From Morinoia aosen (Eukaryota > Arthropoda > Malacostraca > Amphipoda > Talitridae), in contig CM059560.1 of the NCBI GenBank assembly GCA_030386875.1, forward strand, positions 45,674,757 through 45,738,756: 64,000 nucleotides of DNA, read 5' to 3'. Both the position numbers and the translations under genes were made by a program. Under the pieces are notes generated by a model, which was not told the DNA's origin, made no database searches, and saw only the letters and a list, made by a program, of their open reading frames with translations. How positions within the stretch are numbered: position 1 is the first letter of the stretch; each line of letters opens with the position of its first letter. Below are positions 11,001 to 22,489 of this stretch, piece by piece.

Positions 11001-13338
11001 TACGCTGTAGAGATACCTCGTGTACTCCTTTGTACGTTCTAGAGATATTTCCTGTACTCCTTTGTGCGCTGTAGAGATACCTTCTGTACTCCTTTGTGCG
11101 CTGTAGAGATACCTTCTGTACTTCTTTGTGCGCTGTAGAGATACCTTCTGTACTCCTTTGTACGCTGTAGAGATACCTTCTGTACTCCTTTGTGCGCTGT
11201 AGAGATACCTTCTGTACTCTTTTGTACGCTGTAGAGATACCTCGTGTACTCCTTTGTACGTTCTAGAGATATTTCCTGTACTCCTTCGTGCGCTGTAGAG
11301 ATACCTTCTGTACTCCTTTGTGCGCTGTAGAGATACCTTCTGTACTCCTTTGTGCGCTGTAGAGATACCTTCTGTACTCCTTTGTGCGCTGTAGAGATAC
11401 CTTCTGTACTCCTTTGTGCGCTGTAGAGATACCTTCTGTACTCCTTTGTGCGCTGTAGAGATACCTCGTGTACTCCTTTGTACGCTGTAGAGATATCTTC
11501 TGTACTCCTTTGTACGCTGTAGAGATACCTCGTGTACTCCTTTGTACGCTGTAGAGATACCTTCTGTACTCCTTTGTACGCTGTAGAGATACCTCGTGTA
11601 CTCCTTTGTACGTTCTAGAGATATTTCCTGTACTCCTTTGTGCGCTGTAGAGATACCTTCTGTACTCCTTTGTGCGCTGTAGAGATACCTTCTGTACTCC
11701 TTTGTGCGCTGTAGAGATACCTTCTGTACTCCTTTGTGCGCTGTGAAGATACCTTCTGTACTCCTTTGTGCGCTGTAGAGATACCTTCTGTACTCCTTTG
11801 TGCGCTGTAGAGATACCTTCTGTACTCCTTTGTGCGCTGTAGAGATACCTTCTGTACTCCTTTGTGCGCTGTAGAGATACCTTCTGTACTCCTTTGTGCG
11901 CTGTAGAGATACCTCGTGTACTCCTTTGTACGCTGTAGAGATACCTTCTGTACTCCTTTGTGCGCTGTAGAGATACCTTCTGTACTCCTTTGTGCGCTGT
12001 AGGGATACCTTCTGTACTCCTTTGTGCGCTGTAGAGATACCTCGTGTACTCCTTTGTACGTTCTAGAGATATTTCCTGTACTCCTTTGTGCGCTGTAGAG
12101 ATACCTTCTGTACTCCTTTGTGCGCTGTAGAGATACCTTCTGTACTCCTTTGTGCGCTGTAGAGATACCTTTTGTACTCCTTCGTGCGCTGTAGAGATAC
12201 CTTTTGTACTCCTTTGTGCGCTGTAGAGATACCTTCTGTACTCCTTTGTACGCTGTAGAGATACCTCGTGTACTCCTTTGTACGTTCTAGAAATATTTCC
12301 TGTACTCCTTTGTGCGCTGTAGAGATACCTTCTGTACTCCTTTGTGCGCTGTAGAGATACCTTCTGTACTCCTTTGTGCGCTGTAGAGTTACCTTCTGTA
12401 CTCCTTTGTGCGCTGTAGAGATACCTCGTGTACTCCTTTGTACGCTGTAGAGATACCTTCTGTACTCCTTTGTGCGCTGTAGAGATACCTTCTGTACTCC
12501 TTTGTGCGCTGTAGAGATACCTCGTGCACTCCTTTGTGCGCTGTAGAGATACCTTCTGTACTCCTTTGTGCGCTGTAGAGATACCTTCTGTACTCCTTTG
12601 TACGCTGTAGAGATACCTCCTGTACTCCTTTGTACGTTCTAGAGATATTTCCTGTACTCCTTTGTGCGCTGTAGAGATACCTTCTGTTTTCCTTTGTGCG
12701 CTGTAGAGATACCTTCTGTACTCCTTTGTGCGCTGTAGAGATACCTTCTGTACTCCTTTGTGCGCTGTAGAGATACCTTCTGTACTCCTTTGTGCGCGGT
12801 AGAGATACCTCGTGTACTCCTTTGTACGCTGTAGAGATACCTTCTGTACTCCTTTGTGCGCTGTAGAGATACCTTCTGTACTCCTTTGTGCGCTGTAGAG
12901 ATACCTTCTGTACTCCTTTGTGCGCTGTAGAGATACCTTCTGTACTCCTTTGTGCGCTGTAGACATACCTTCTGTACTCCTTTGTACGCTGTAGAGATAC
13001 CTCGTGTACTCCTTTGTACGTTCTAGAGATATTTCCTGTACTCCTTTGTGCGCTGTAGAGATACCTTCTGTACTCCTTTGTGCGCTGTAGAGATACCTTC
13101 TGTACTCCTTTGTACGCTTTAGAGATACCTCGTGTACTCCTTTGTACGTTCTAGAGATATTTCCTGTACTCCTTTGTGCGCTGTAGCGATACCTTTTGTA
13201 CTCCTTTGTGCGCTGTAGAGATACCTTCTGTACTCCTTTGTGCGCTGTAGAGATACCTTCTGTACTCCTTTGTGCGCTGTAGAGATACCTTCTGTACTCC
13301 TTTGTGCGCTGTAGAGATACCTCGTGTACTCCTTTGTA
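8093..13338. repeat. Older diverged relative of the 0.5-4.7 kb block
   Basis: Rare marks seen at the left reappear here in order: TGTTCGCTG near 9,848 (near 1,272), TTCGTGCG at 11,285 (2,709), AGGGAT at 12,001 (3,425) and GTTTTCC at 12,686 (4,110), all offset 8,576 bp. The mark GCGCGGT appears at offset 8,416, so five monomers were lost between. Substitutions are scattered throughout, so this repeat predates the 3,360-bp event. Removing the later 3,360 bp from the offset gives an ancestral shift of 5,216 bp (163 monomers). Confidence 0.8.
11263..12966 (-). other. 567-codon open frame in satellite; not supported as a gene
   Basis: This is the longest open frame in the window. It translates to a basic, low-hydrophobicity protein with a 32-residue period (three monomers), including strings such as KGVQKVSLQRTKEY. 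It resembles no family I know, and shows no signal peptide or membrane segment. The frame is open because A, P and B monomers lack stops in all minus-strand frames. It ends at the TAG of a C/B junction, and its ATG exists only because of a private G-to-C change at 12,964. Every other minus-strand open frame has the same explanation. A coding role is unlikely because whole-monomer gains and losses shift frame (32 is not a multiple of 3). Confidence 0.85.
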
Positions 13339-16300
13339 CGCTGTAGAGATACCTTCTGTACTCCTTTGTACGCTGTAGAGATACCTCGTGTACTCCTTTG
13401 TGCGCTGTAGAGATACATTCTGTACTCCTTTGTACGCTGTAGAGATACCTCGTGTACTCCTTTGTGCGCTGTAGAGATACCTTCTGTACCCCTTTGTACG
13501 CTGTAGAGATACCTCGTGTACTCCTTTGTACGTTCTAGAGATATTTCCTGTACTCCTTTGTGCGCTGTAGAGATACCTTCTGTACTCCTTTGTGCGCTGT
13601 AGAGATACCTTCTGTACTCCTTTGTGCGCTGTAGAGATACCTTCTGTACTCCTTTGTGCGCTGTAGAGATACCTTCTGTACTCCTTTGTGCGCTGTAGAG
13701 ATACCTCGTGTACTCCTTTGTACGCTGTAGAGATACATTCTGTACTCCTTTGTACGCTGTAGAGATACCTTCTGTACTCCTTTGTGCGCTGTAGAGATTC
13801 CTTCTGTACTCCTTTGTGCGCTGTAGAGATACCTTCTGTACTCCTTTGTACGCTGTAGAGATATTTCCTGTACTCCTTTGTGCGCTGTAGAGATACATCG
13901 TGTACTCCTTTGTACGTTCTAGAGATATTTCCTGTACTCCTTTGTGCGCTGTAGAGATACCTTCTGTACTCCTTTGCGCGCTGTAGAGATACCTTCTGTA
14001 CTCCTTTGTGCGCTGTAGAGATACCTTCTGTACTCCTTTGTGCGCTGTAGAGATACCTTCTGTACTCCTTTGTGCGCTGTAGAGATACCTTCTGTACTCC
14101 TTTGTGCGCTGTAGAGATACCTCGTGTACTCCTTTGTACGTTCTAGAGATATTTCCTGTACTCCTTTGTGCGCTGTAGAGATACCTTCTGTACTCCTTTG
14201 TGCGCTGTAGAGATACCTTCTGTACTCCTTTGTGCGCTGTAGAGATACCTCGTGTACTCCTTTGTACGTTCTAGAGATATTTCCTGTACTCCTTTGTGCG
14301 CTGTAGAGATACCTTCTGTACTCTTTTGTGCGCTGTAGAGATACCTTCTGTACTCCTTTGTGCGCTGTAGAGATACCTTCTGTACTCCTTTGTACGCTGT
14401 AGAGATACCTTCTGTACTCCTTTGTACGCTGTAGAGATACCTCGTGTACTGCTTTGTACGTTCTAGAGACATTTCCTGTACTCCTTTGTGCGCTGTAGAG
14501 ATACCTTCTGTACTCCTTTGTGCGCTGTAGAGATACCTTCTGTACTCTTTTGTGCGCTGTAGAGATAGCTTCTGTACTCCTTTGTACGCTGAAGAGATAC
14601 CTCGTGTACTCCTCTGTACGTTCTAGAGATATTTCCTGTACTCCTTTGTGCGCTGTAGAGATACCTTCTGTACTCCTTTGTGCGCAGTAGAGATACCTTC
14701 TGTACTCCTTTGTGCGCTGTATAGATACCTTCTGTACTCCTTTGTGCGCTGTAGAGATACCTTCTGTATTCCTTTGTGCGCTGTAGAGATACCTCGAGTA
14801 CTCCTTTGTACGTTCTAGAGATATTTCCTGTACTCCTTTGTGCGCTGTAGAGATACCTTTTGTACTCCTTTGTGCGCTGTAGAGATACCTTCTGTACTCC
14901 TTTGTGCGCTGTAGAGATACCTCGTGTACTCCTTTGTACGTTCGAGAGATATTTCCTGTACTCCTTTGTGCGCTGTAGAGATACCTTCTGTACTCCTTTG
15001 TGCGCTGTAGAGATACCTTCTGTACTCCTTTGTGCGCTGTAGAGATACCTTCTGTACTCCTTTGTACGCTGTAGAGATACCTTCTGTACTCCTTTGTACG
15101 CTGTAGAGATACCTCGTGTACTCCTTTGTACGTTCTAGAGATATTTCCTGTACTCCTTTGTGCGCTGTAGAGATACCTTCTGTACTCCTTTGTGCGCTGT
15201 AGAGATACCTTCTGTACTCCTTTGTGCGCTGAAGAGATACCTTCTGTACTCCTTTGTACGCTGTAGAGATACCTCGTGTACTCCTTTGTACGTTCTAGAG
15301 ATATTTCCTGTACTCCTTTGTGCGCTGTAGAGATACCTTCTGTACTCCTTTGTGCGCTGTAGAGATACCTTCTGTACTCCTTTGTGCGCTGTAGAGATAC
15401 CTTCTGTACTCCTTTGTGCGCTGTAGAGATACCTTCTGTACTCCTTTGTACGCTGTAGAGATACCTCGTGTACTCCTTTGTACGTTCTAGAGATATTTCC
15501 TGTACTCCTTTGTGCGCTGTAGAGATACCTTCTGTACTCTTTTGTGCGCTGTAGAGATACCTTTTGTACTCCTTTGTGCGCTGTAGAGATACCTTCTGTA
15601 CTCCTTTGTGCGCTGTAGAGATACCTTCTGTACTCCTTTGTGCGCTGTAGAGATATCTTCTGTACTCCTTTGTACGCTGTAGAGATACCTCGTGTACTCC
15701 TTTGTACGTTCTAGAGATATTTCCTGTACTCCTATGTGCGCTGTAGAGATACCTTCTGTACTCCTTTGTGCATTGTAGAGATACCTTCTGTACTCCTTTG
15801 TGCGCTGTAGAGATACCTTCTGTACTCCTTTGTACGCTGAAGAGATACCTTCTGTACTCCTTTGTGCGCTGTAGAGATACCTTCTGTACTCCTTTGTACG
15901 CTGTAGAGATACCTCGTGTACTCCTTTGTACGTTCTAGAGATATTTCCTGTACTCCTTTGTGCGCTGTAGAGATACCTTCTGTACTCCTTTGTGCGCTGT
16001 AGAGATACCTTCTGTACTCCTTTGTGCGCTGTAGGGATACCTTCTGTACTCCTTTGTGCGCTGTAGAGATACCTCGTGTACTCCTTTGTACGCTGTAGAG
16101 ATACCTTCTGTACTCCTTTGTGCGCTGTAGAGATACCTTCTGTACTCCTTTGTGCGCTGTAGAGATACCTTCTGTACTCCTTTGTGCGCTGTAGAGATAC
16201 CTTCTGTACTCCTTTGTGCGCTGTAGAGATACCTTCTGTACTCCTTTGTACGCTGTAGAGATACCTCGTGTACTCCTTTGTACGTTCTAGAGATATTTCC

Positions 16301-18137
16301 TGTACTCCTTTGTGCGCTGTAGAGATACCTTCTGTACTCCTTTGTGCGCTGTAGAGATACCTTCTGTACTCCTTTGTACGCTTTAGAGATACCTCGTGTA
16401 CTCCTTTGTACGTTCTAGAGATATTTCCTGTACTCCTTTGTGCGCTGTAGCGATACCTTTTGTACTCCTTTGTGCGCTGTAGAGATACCTTCTGTACTCC
16501 TTTGTGCGCTGTAGAGATACCTTCTGTACTCCTTTGTGCGCTGTAGAGATACCTTCTGTACTCCTTTGTGCGCTGTAGAGATACCTCGTGTACTCCTTTG
16601 TACGCTGTAAAGATACCTTCTGTACTCCTTTGTACGCTGTAGAGATACCTCGTGTACTCCTTTGTGCGCTGTAGAGATACATTCTGTACTCCTTTGTACG
16701 CTGTAGAGATACCTCGTGTACTCCTTTGTGCGCTGTAGAGATACCTTCTGTACTCCTTTGTACGCTGTAGAGATACCTCGTGTACTCCTTTGTACGTTCT
16801 AGAGATATTTCCTGTACTCCTTTGTGCGCTGTAGAGATACCTTCTGTACTCCTTTGTGCGCTGTAGAGATACCTTCTGTACTCCTTTGTGCGCTGTAGAG
16901 ATACCTTCTGTACTCCTTTGTGCGCTGTAGAGATACCTTCTGTACTCCTTTGTGCGCTGTAGAGATACCTCGTGTACTCCTTTGTACGCTGTAGAGATAC
17001 ATTCTGTACTCCTTTGTACGCTGTAGAGATACCTCGTGAACTCCTTTGTGCGCTGTAGAGATACCTTCTGTACTCCTTTGTACGCTGTAGAGATACCTCG
17101 TGTACTCCTTTGTACGTTCTAGAGATATTTCCTGTACTCCTTTGTGCGCTGTAGAGATACCTTCTGTACTCCTTTGTGCGCTGTAGAGATACCTTCTGTT
17201 CTCCTTTGTACGCTGTAGAGATACCTCGTGTACTCCTTTGTACGTTCTAGAGATATTTCCTGTACTCCTTTGTGCGCTGTAGAGATACCTTCTGTACTTC
17301 TTTGTGCGCTGTAGAGATACCTTCTGTACTCCTTTGTGCGCTGTAGAGATACCTTCTGTACTCCTTTGTGCGCTGTAGAGATACCTTCTGTACTTCTTTG
17401 TACGTTCTAGAGATATTTCCTGTACTCCTTTGTGCGCTGTAGAGTTACCTTCTGTACTCCTTTGTACGCTGTAGAGATATCTCGTGTACTTCTTTGTACG
17501 TTCTAGAGATATTTCCTGTACTCCTTTGTGCAATGTAGAGATACCTTCTGTACTCCTTTGTGCGCTGTAGAGATACCTTCTGTACTCCTTTGTGCGCAGT
17601 AGAGATACCTTCTGTACTCCTTTGTACGCTGTAGAGATACCTCTTGTACTCCTTTGTACGTTCTAGAGATATTTCCTGTACTCCTTTGTGTGCTGTAGAG
17701 ATACCTTCTGTACTCCTTTGTGCGCTGTAGAGATACCTTCTGTACTTCTTTGTGCGCTGTAGAGATACCTTCTGTACTCCTTTGTACGCTGTAGAGATAC
17801 CTTCTGTACTCCTTTGTGCGCTGTAGAGATACCTTCTGTACTCCTTTGTACGCTGTAGAGATACCTCGTGTACTCCTTTGTACGTTTTAGAGATATTTCC
17901 TGTACTCCTTTGTGCGCTGTAGAGATACCTTCTGTACTCCTTTGTGCGCTGTAGAGATACCTTCTGTACTCCTTTGTGCGCTGTAGAGATACCTTCTGTA
18001 CTCCTTTGTACGCTTTAGAGAAACCTTCTGTACTCCTTTGTGCGCGTAGAGATACCTTCTGTACTCCTTTGTACGCTGTAGAGATACCTCGTGTACTCCT
18101 TTGTACGTTCTAGAGATATTTCCTGTACTCCTTTGTG
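13339..18137. repeat. 4,799-bp tandem duplication, copy 1
   Basis: A block of 150 monomers, one of them 31 bp, giving 4,799 bp. The following block repeats it. Left identity begins at 13,339 (A at 13,338 against G at 18,137), so exchange lay within 13,339-13,369. Private marks include TTCGAGAGAT near 14,941, CTCGAG at 14,793-14,798, and CAATG near 17,531. Differences from copy 2 that I found: 14,665 C/19,464 A, 14,735 T/19,534 C and 15,564 T/20,363 C. No gene is present. Confidence 0.92.
18017..18047. repeat. 31-bp monomer with 1-bp deletion (GCGCGTAG)
   Basis: The right end reads GTGCGCGTAG where type A has GTGCGCTGTAG, a one-base loss. It shifts array phase by one for everything downstream. 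The same lesion reappears 7,167 bp downstream, so the two share one origin. Confidence 0.95.
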
Positions 18138-21100
18138 CGCTGTAGAGATACCTTCTGTACTCCTTTGTACGCTGTAGAGATACCTCGTGTACTCCTTTGT
18201 GCGCTGTAGAGATACATTCTGTACTCCTTTGTACGCTGTAGAGATACCTCGTGTACTCCTTTGTGCGCTGTAGAGATACCTTCTGTACCCCTTTGTACGC
18301 TGTAGAGATACCTCGTGTACTCCTTTGTACGTTCTAGAGATATTTCCTGTACTCCTTTGTGCGCTGTAGAGATACCTTCTGTACTCCTTTGTGCGCTGTA
18401 GAGATACCTTCTGTACTCCTTTGTGCGCTGTAGAGATACCTTCTGTACTCCTTTGTGCGCTGTAGAGATACCTTCTGTACTCCTTTGTGCGCTGTAGAGA
18501 TACCTCGTGTACTCCTTTGTACGCTGTAGAGATACATTCTGTACTCCTTTGTACGCTGTAGAGATACCTTCTGTACTCCTTTGTGCGCTGTAGAGATTCC
18601 TTCTGTACTCCTTTGTGCGCTGTAGAGATACCTTCTGTACTCCTTTGTACGCTGTAGAGATATTTCCTGTACTCCTTTGTGCGCTGTAGAGATACATCGT
18701 GTACTCCTTTGTACGTTCTAGAGATATTTCCTGTACTCCTTTGTGCGCTGTAGAGATACCTTCTGTACTCCTTTGCGCGCTGTAGAGATACCTTCTGTAC
18801 TCCTTTGTGCGCTGTAGAGATACCTTCTGTACTCCTTTGTGCGCTGTAGAGATACCTTCTGTACTCCTTTGTGCGCTGTAGAGATACCTTCTGTACTCCT
18901 TTGTGCGCTGTAGAGATACCTCGTGTACTCCTTTGTACGTTCTAGAGATATTTCCTGTACTCCTTTGTGCGCTGTAGAGATACCTTCTGTACTCCTTTGT
19001 GCGCTGTAGAGATACCTTCTGTACTCCTTTGTGCGCTGTAGAGATACCTCGTGTACTCCTTTGTACGTTCTAGAGATATTTCCTGTACTCCTTTGTGCGC
19101 TGTAGAGATACCTTCTGTACTCTTTTGTGCGCTGTAGAGATACCTTCTGTACTCCTTTGTGCGCTGTAGAGATACCTTCTGTACTCCTTTGTACGCTGTA
19201 GAGATACCTTCTGTACTCCTTTGTACGCTGTAGAGATACCTCGTGTACTGCTTTGTACGTTCTAGAGACATTTCCTGTACTCCTTTGTGCGCTGTAGAGA
19301 TACCTTCTGTACTCCTTTGTGCGCTGTAGAGATACCTTCTGTACTCTTTTGTGCGCTGTAGAGATAGCTTCTGTACTCCTTTGTACGCTGAAGAGATACC
19401 TCGTGTACTCCTCTGTACGTTCTAGAGATATTTCCTGTACTCCTTTGTGCGCTGTAGAGATACATTCTGTACTCCTTTGTGCGCAGTAGAGATACCTTCT
19501 GTACTCCTTTGTGCGCTGTATAGATACCTTCTGCACTCCTTTGTGCGCTGTAGAGATACCTTCTGTATTCCTTTGTGCGCTGTAGAGATACCTCGAGTAC
19601 TCCTTTGTACGTTCTAGAGATATTTCCTGTACTCCTTTGTGCGCTGTAGAGATACCTTTTGTACTCCTTTGTGCGCTGTAGAGATACCTTCTGTACTCCT
19701 TTGTGCGCTGTAGAGATACCTCGTGTACTCCTTTGTACGTTCGAGAGATATTTCCTGTACTCCTTTGTGCGCTGTAGAGATACCTTCTGTACTCCTTTGT
19801 GCGCTGTAGAGATACCTTCTGTACTCCTTTGTGCGCTGTAGAGATACCTTCTGTACTCCTTTGTACGCTGTAGAGATACCTTCTGTACTCCTTTGTACGC
19901 TGTAGAGATACCTCGTGTACTCCTTTGTACGTTCTAGAGATATTTCCTGTACTCCTTTGTGCGCTGTAGAGATACCTTCTGTACTCCTTTGTGCGCTGTA
20001 GAGATACCTTCTGTACTCCTTTGTGCGCTGAAGAGATACCTTCTGTACTCCTTTGTACGCTGTAGAGATACCTCGTGTACTCCTTTGTACGTTCTAGAGA
20101 TATTTCCTGTACTCCTTTGTGCGCTGTAGAGATACCTTCTGTACTCCTTTGTGCGCTGTAGAGATACCTTCTGTACTCCTTTGTGCGCTGTAGAGATACC
20201 TTCTGTACTCCTTTGTGCGCTGTAGAGATACCTTCTGTACTCCTTTGTACGCTGTAGAGATACCTCGTGTACTCCTTTGTACGTTCTAGAGATATTTCCT
20301 GTACTCCTTTGTGCGCTGTAGAGATACCTTCTGTACTCTTTTGTGCGCTGTAGAGATACCTTCTGTACTCCTTTGTGCGCTGTAGAGATACCTTCTGTAC
20401 TCCTTTGTGCGCTGTAGAGATACCTTCTGTACTCCTTTGTGCGCTGTAGAGATATCTTCTGTACTCCTTTGTACGCTGTAGAGATACCTCGTGTACTCCT
20501 TTGTACGTTCTAGAGATATTTCCTGTACTCCTATGTGCGCTGTAGAGATACCTTCTGTACTCCTTTGTGCATTGTAGAGATACCTTCTGTACTCCTTTGT
20601 GCGCTGTAGAGATACCTTCTGTACTCCTTTGTACGCTGAAGAGATACCTTCTGTACTCCTTTGTGCGCTGTAGAGATACCTTCTGTACTCCTTTGTACGC
20701 TGTAGAGATACCTCGTGTACTCCTTTGTACGTTCTAGAGATATTTCCTGTACTCCTTTGTGCGCTGTAGAGATACCTTCTGTACTCCTTTGTGCGCTGTA
20801 GAGATACCTTCTGTACTCCTTTGTGCGCTGTAGGGATACCTTCTGTACTCCTTTGTGCGCTGTAGAGATACCTCGTGTACTCCTTTGTACGCTGTAGAGA
20901 TACCTTCTGTACTCCTTTGTGCGCTGTAGAGATACCTTCTGTACTCCTTTGTGCGCTGTAGAGATACCTTCTGTACTCCTTTGTGCGCTGTAGAGATACC
21001 TTCTGTACTCCTTTGTGCGCTGTAGAGATACCTTCTGTACTCCTTTGTACGCTGTAGAGATACCTCGTGTACTCCTTTGTACGTTCTAGAGATATTTCCT

Positions 21101-22489
21101 GTACTCCTTTGTGCGCTGTAGAGATACCTTCTGTACTCCTTTGTGCGCTGTAGAGATACCTTCTGTACTCCTTTGTACGCTTTAGAGATACCTCGTGTAC
21201 TCCTTTGTACGTTCTAGAGATATTTCCTGTACTCCTTTGTGCGCTGTAGCGATACCTTTTGTACTCCTTTGTGCGCTGTAGAGATACCTTCTGTACTCCT
21301 TTGTGCGCTGTAGAGATACCTTCTGTACTCCTTTGTGCGCTGTAGAGATACCTTCTGTACTCCTTTGTGCGCTGTAGAGATACCTCGTGTACTCCTTTGT
21401 ACGCTGTAAAGATACCTTCTGTACTCCTTTGTACGCTGTAGAGATACCTCGTGTACTCCTTTGTGCGCTGTAGAGATACATTCTGTACTCCTTTGTACGC
21501 TGTAGAGATACCTCGTGTACTCCTTTGTGCGCTGTAGAGATACCTTCTGTACTCCTTTGTACGCTGTAGAGATACCTCGTGTACTCCTTTGTACGTTCTA
21601 GAGATATTTCCTGTACTCCTTTGTGCGCTGTAGAGATACCTTCTGTACTCCTTTGTGCGCTGTAGAGATACCTTCTGTACTCCTTTGTGCGCTGTAGAGA
21701 TACCTTCTGTACTCCTTTGTGCGCTGTAGAGATACCTTCTGTACTCCTTTGTGCGCTGTAGAGATACCTCGTGTACTCCTTTGTACGCTGTAGAGATACA
21801 TTCTGTACTCCTTTGTACGCTGTAGAGATACCTCGTGAACTCCTTTGTGCGCTGTAGAGATACCTTCTGTACTCCTTTGTACGCTGTAGAGATACCTCGT
21901 GTACTCCTTTGTACGTTCTAGAGATATTTCCTGTACTCCTTTGTGCGCTGTAGAGATACCTTCTGTACTCCTTTGTGCGCTGTAGAGATACCTTCTGTTC
22001 TCCTTTGTACGCTGTAGAGATACCTCGTGTACTCCTTTGTACGTTCTAGAGATATTTCCTGTACTCCTTTGTGCGCTGTAGAGATACCTTCTGTACTTCT
22101 TTGTGCGCTGTAGAGATACCTTCTGTACTCCTTTGTGCGCTGTAGAGATACCTTCTGTACTCCTTTGTGCGCTGTAGAGATACCTTCTGTACTTCTTTGT
22201 ACGTTCTAGAGATATTTCCTGTACTCCTTTGTGCGCTGTAGAGTTACCTTCTGTACTCCTTTGTACGCTGTAGAGATATCTCGTGTACTTCTTTGTACGT
22301 TCTAGAGATATTTCCTGTACTCCTTTGTGCAATGTAGAGATACCTTCTGTACTCCTTTGTGCGCTGTAGAGATACCTTCTGTACTCCTTTGTGCGCAGTA
22401 GAGATACCTTCTGTACTCCTTTGTACGCTGTAGAGATACCTCTTGTACTCCTTTGTACGTTCTAGAGATATTTCCTGTACTCCTTTGTG
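18138..22489. repeat. 4,799-bp duplication, copy 2 (interrupted)
   Basis: Follows copy 1 at offset 4,799 until the sequence jumps back and restarts a partial copy. Copy 1 has T at 17,691 (TGTGTGCTG) but this copy has C at 22,490. From 22,444-22,490 onward the sequence follows 20,076-20,122 onward instead. The exchange therefore lies in a B/C junction between 22,444 and 22,489. Confidence 0.9.
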
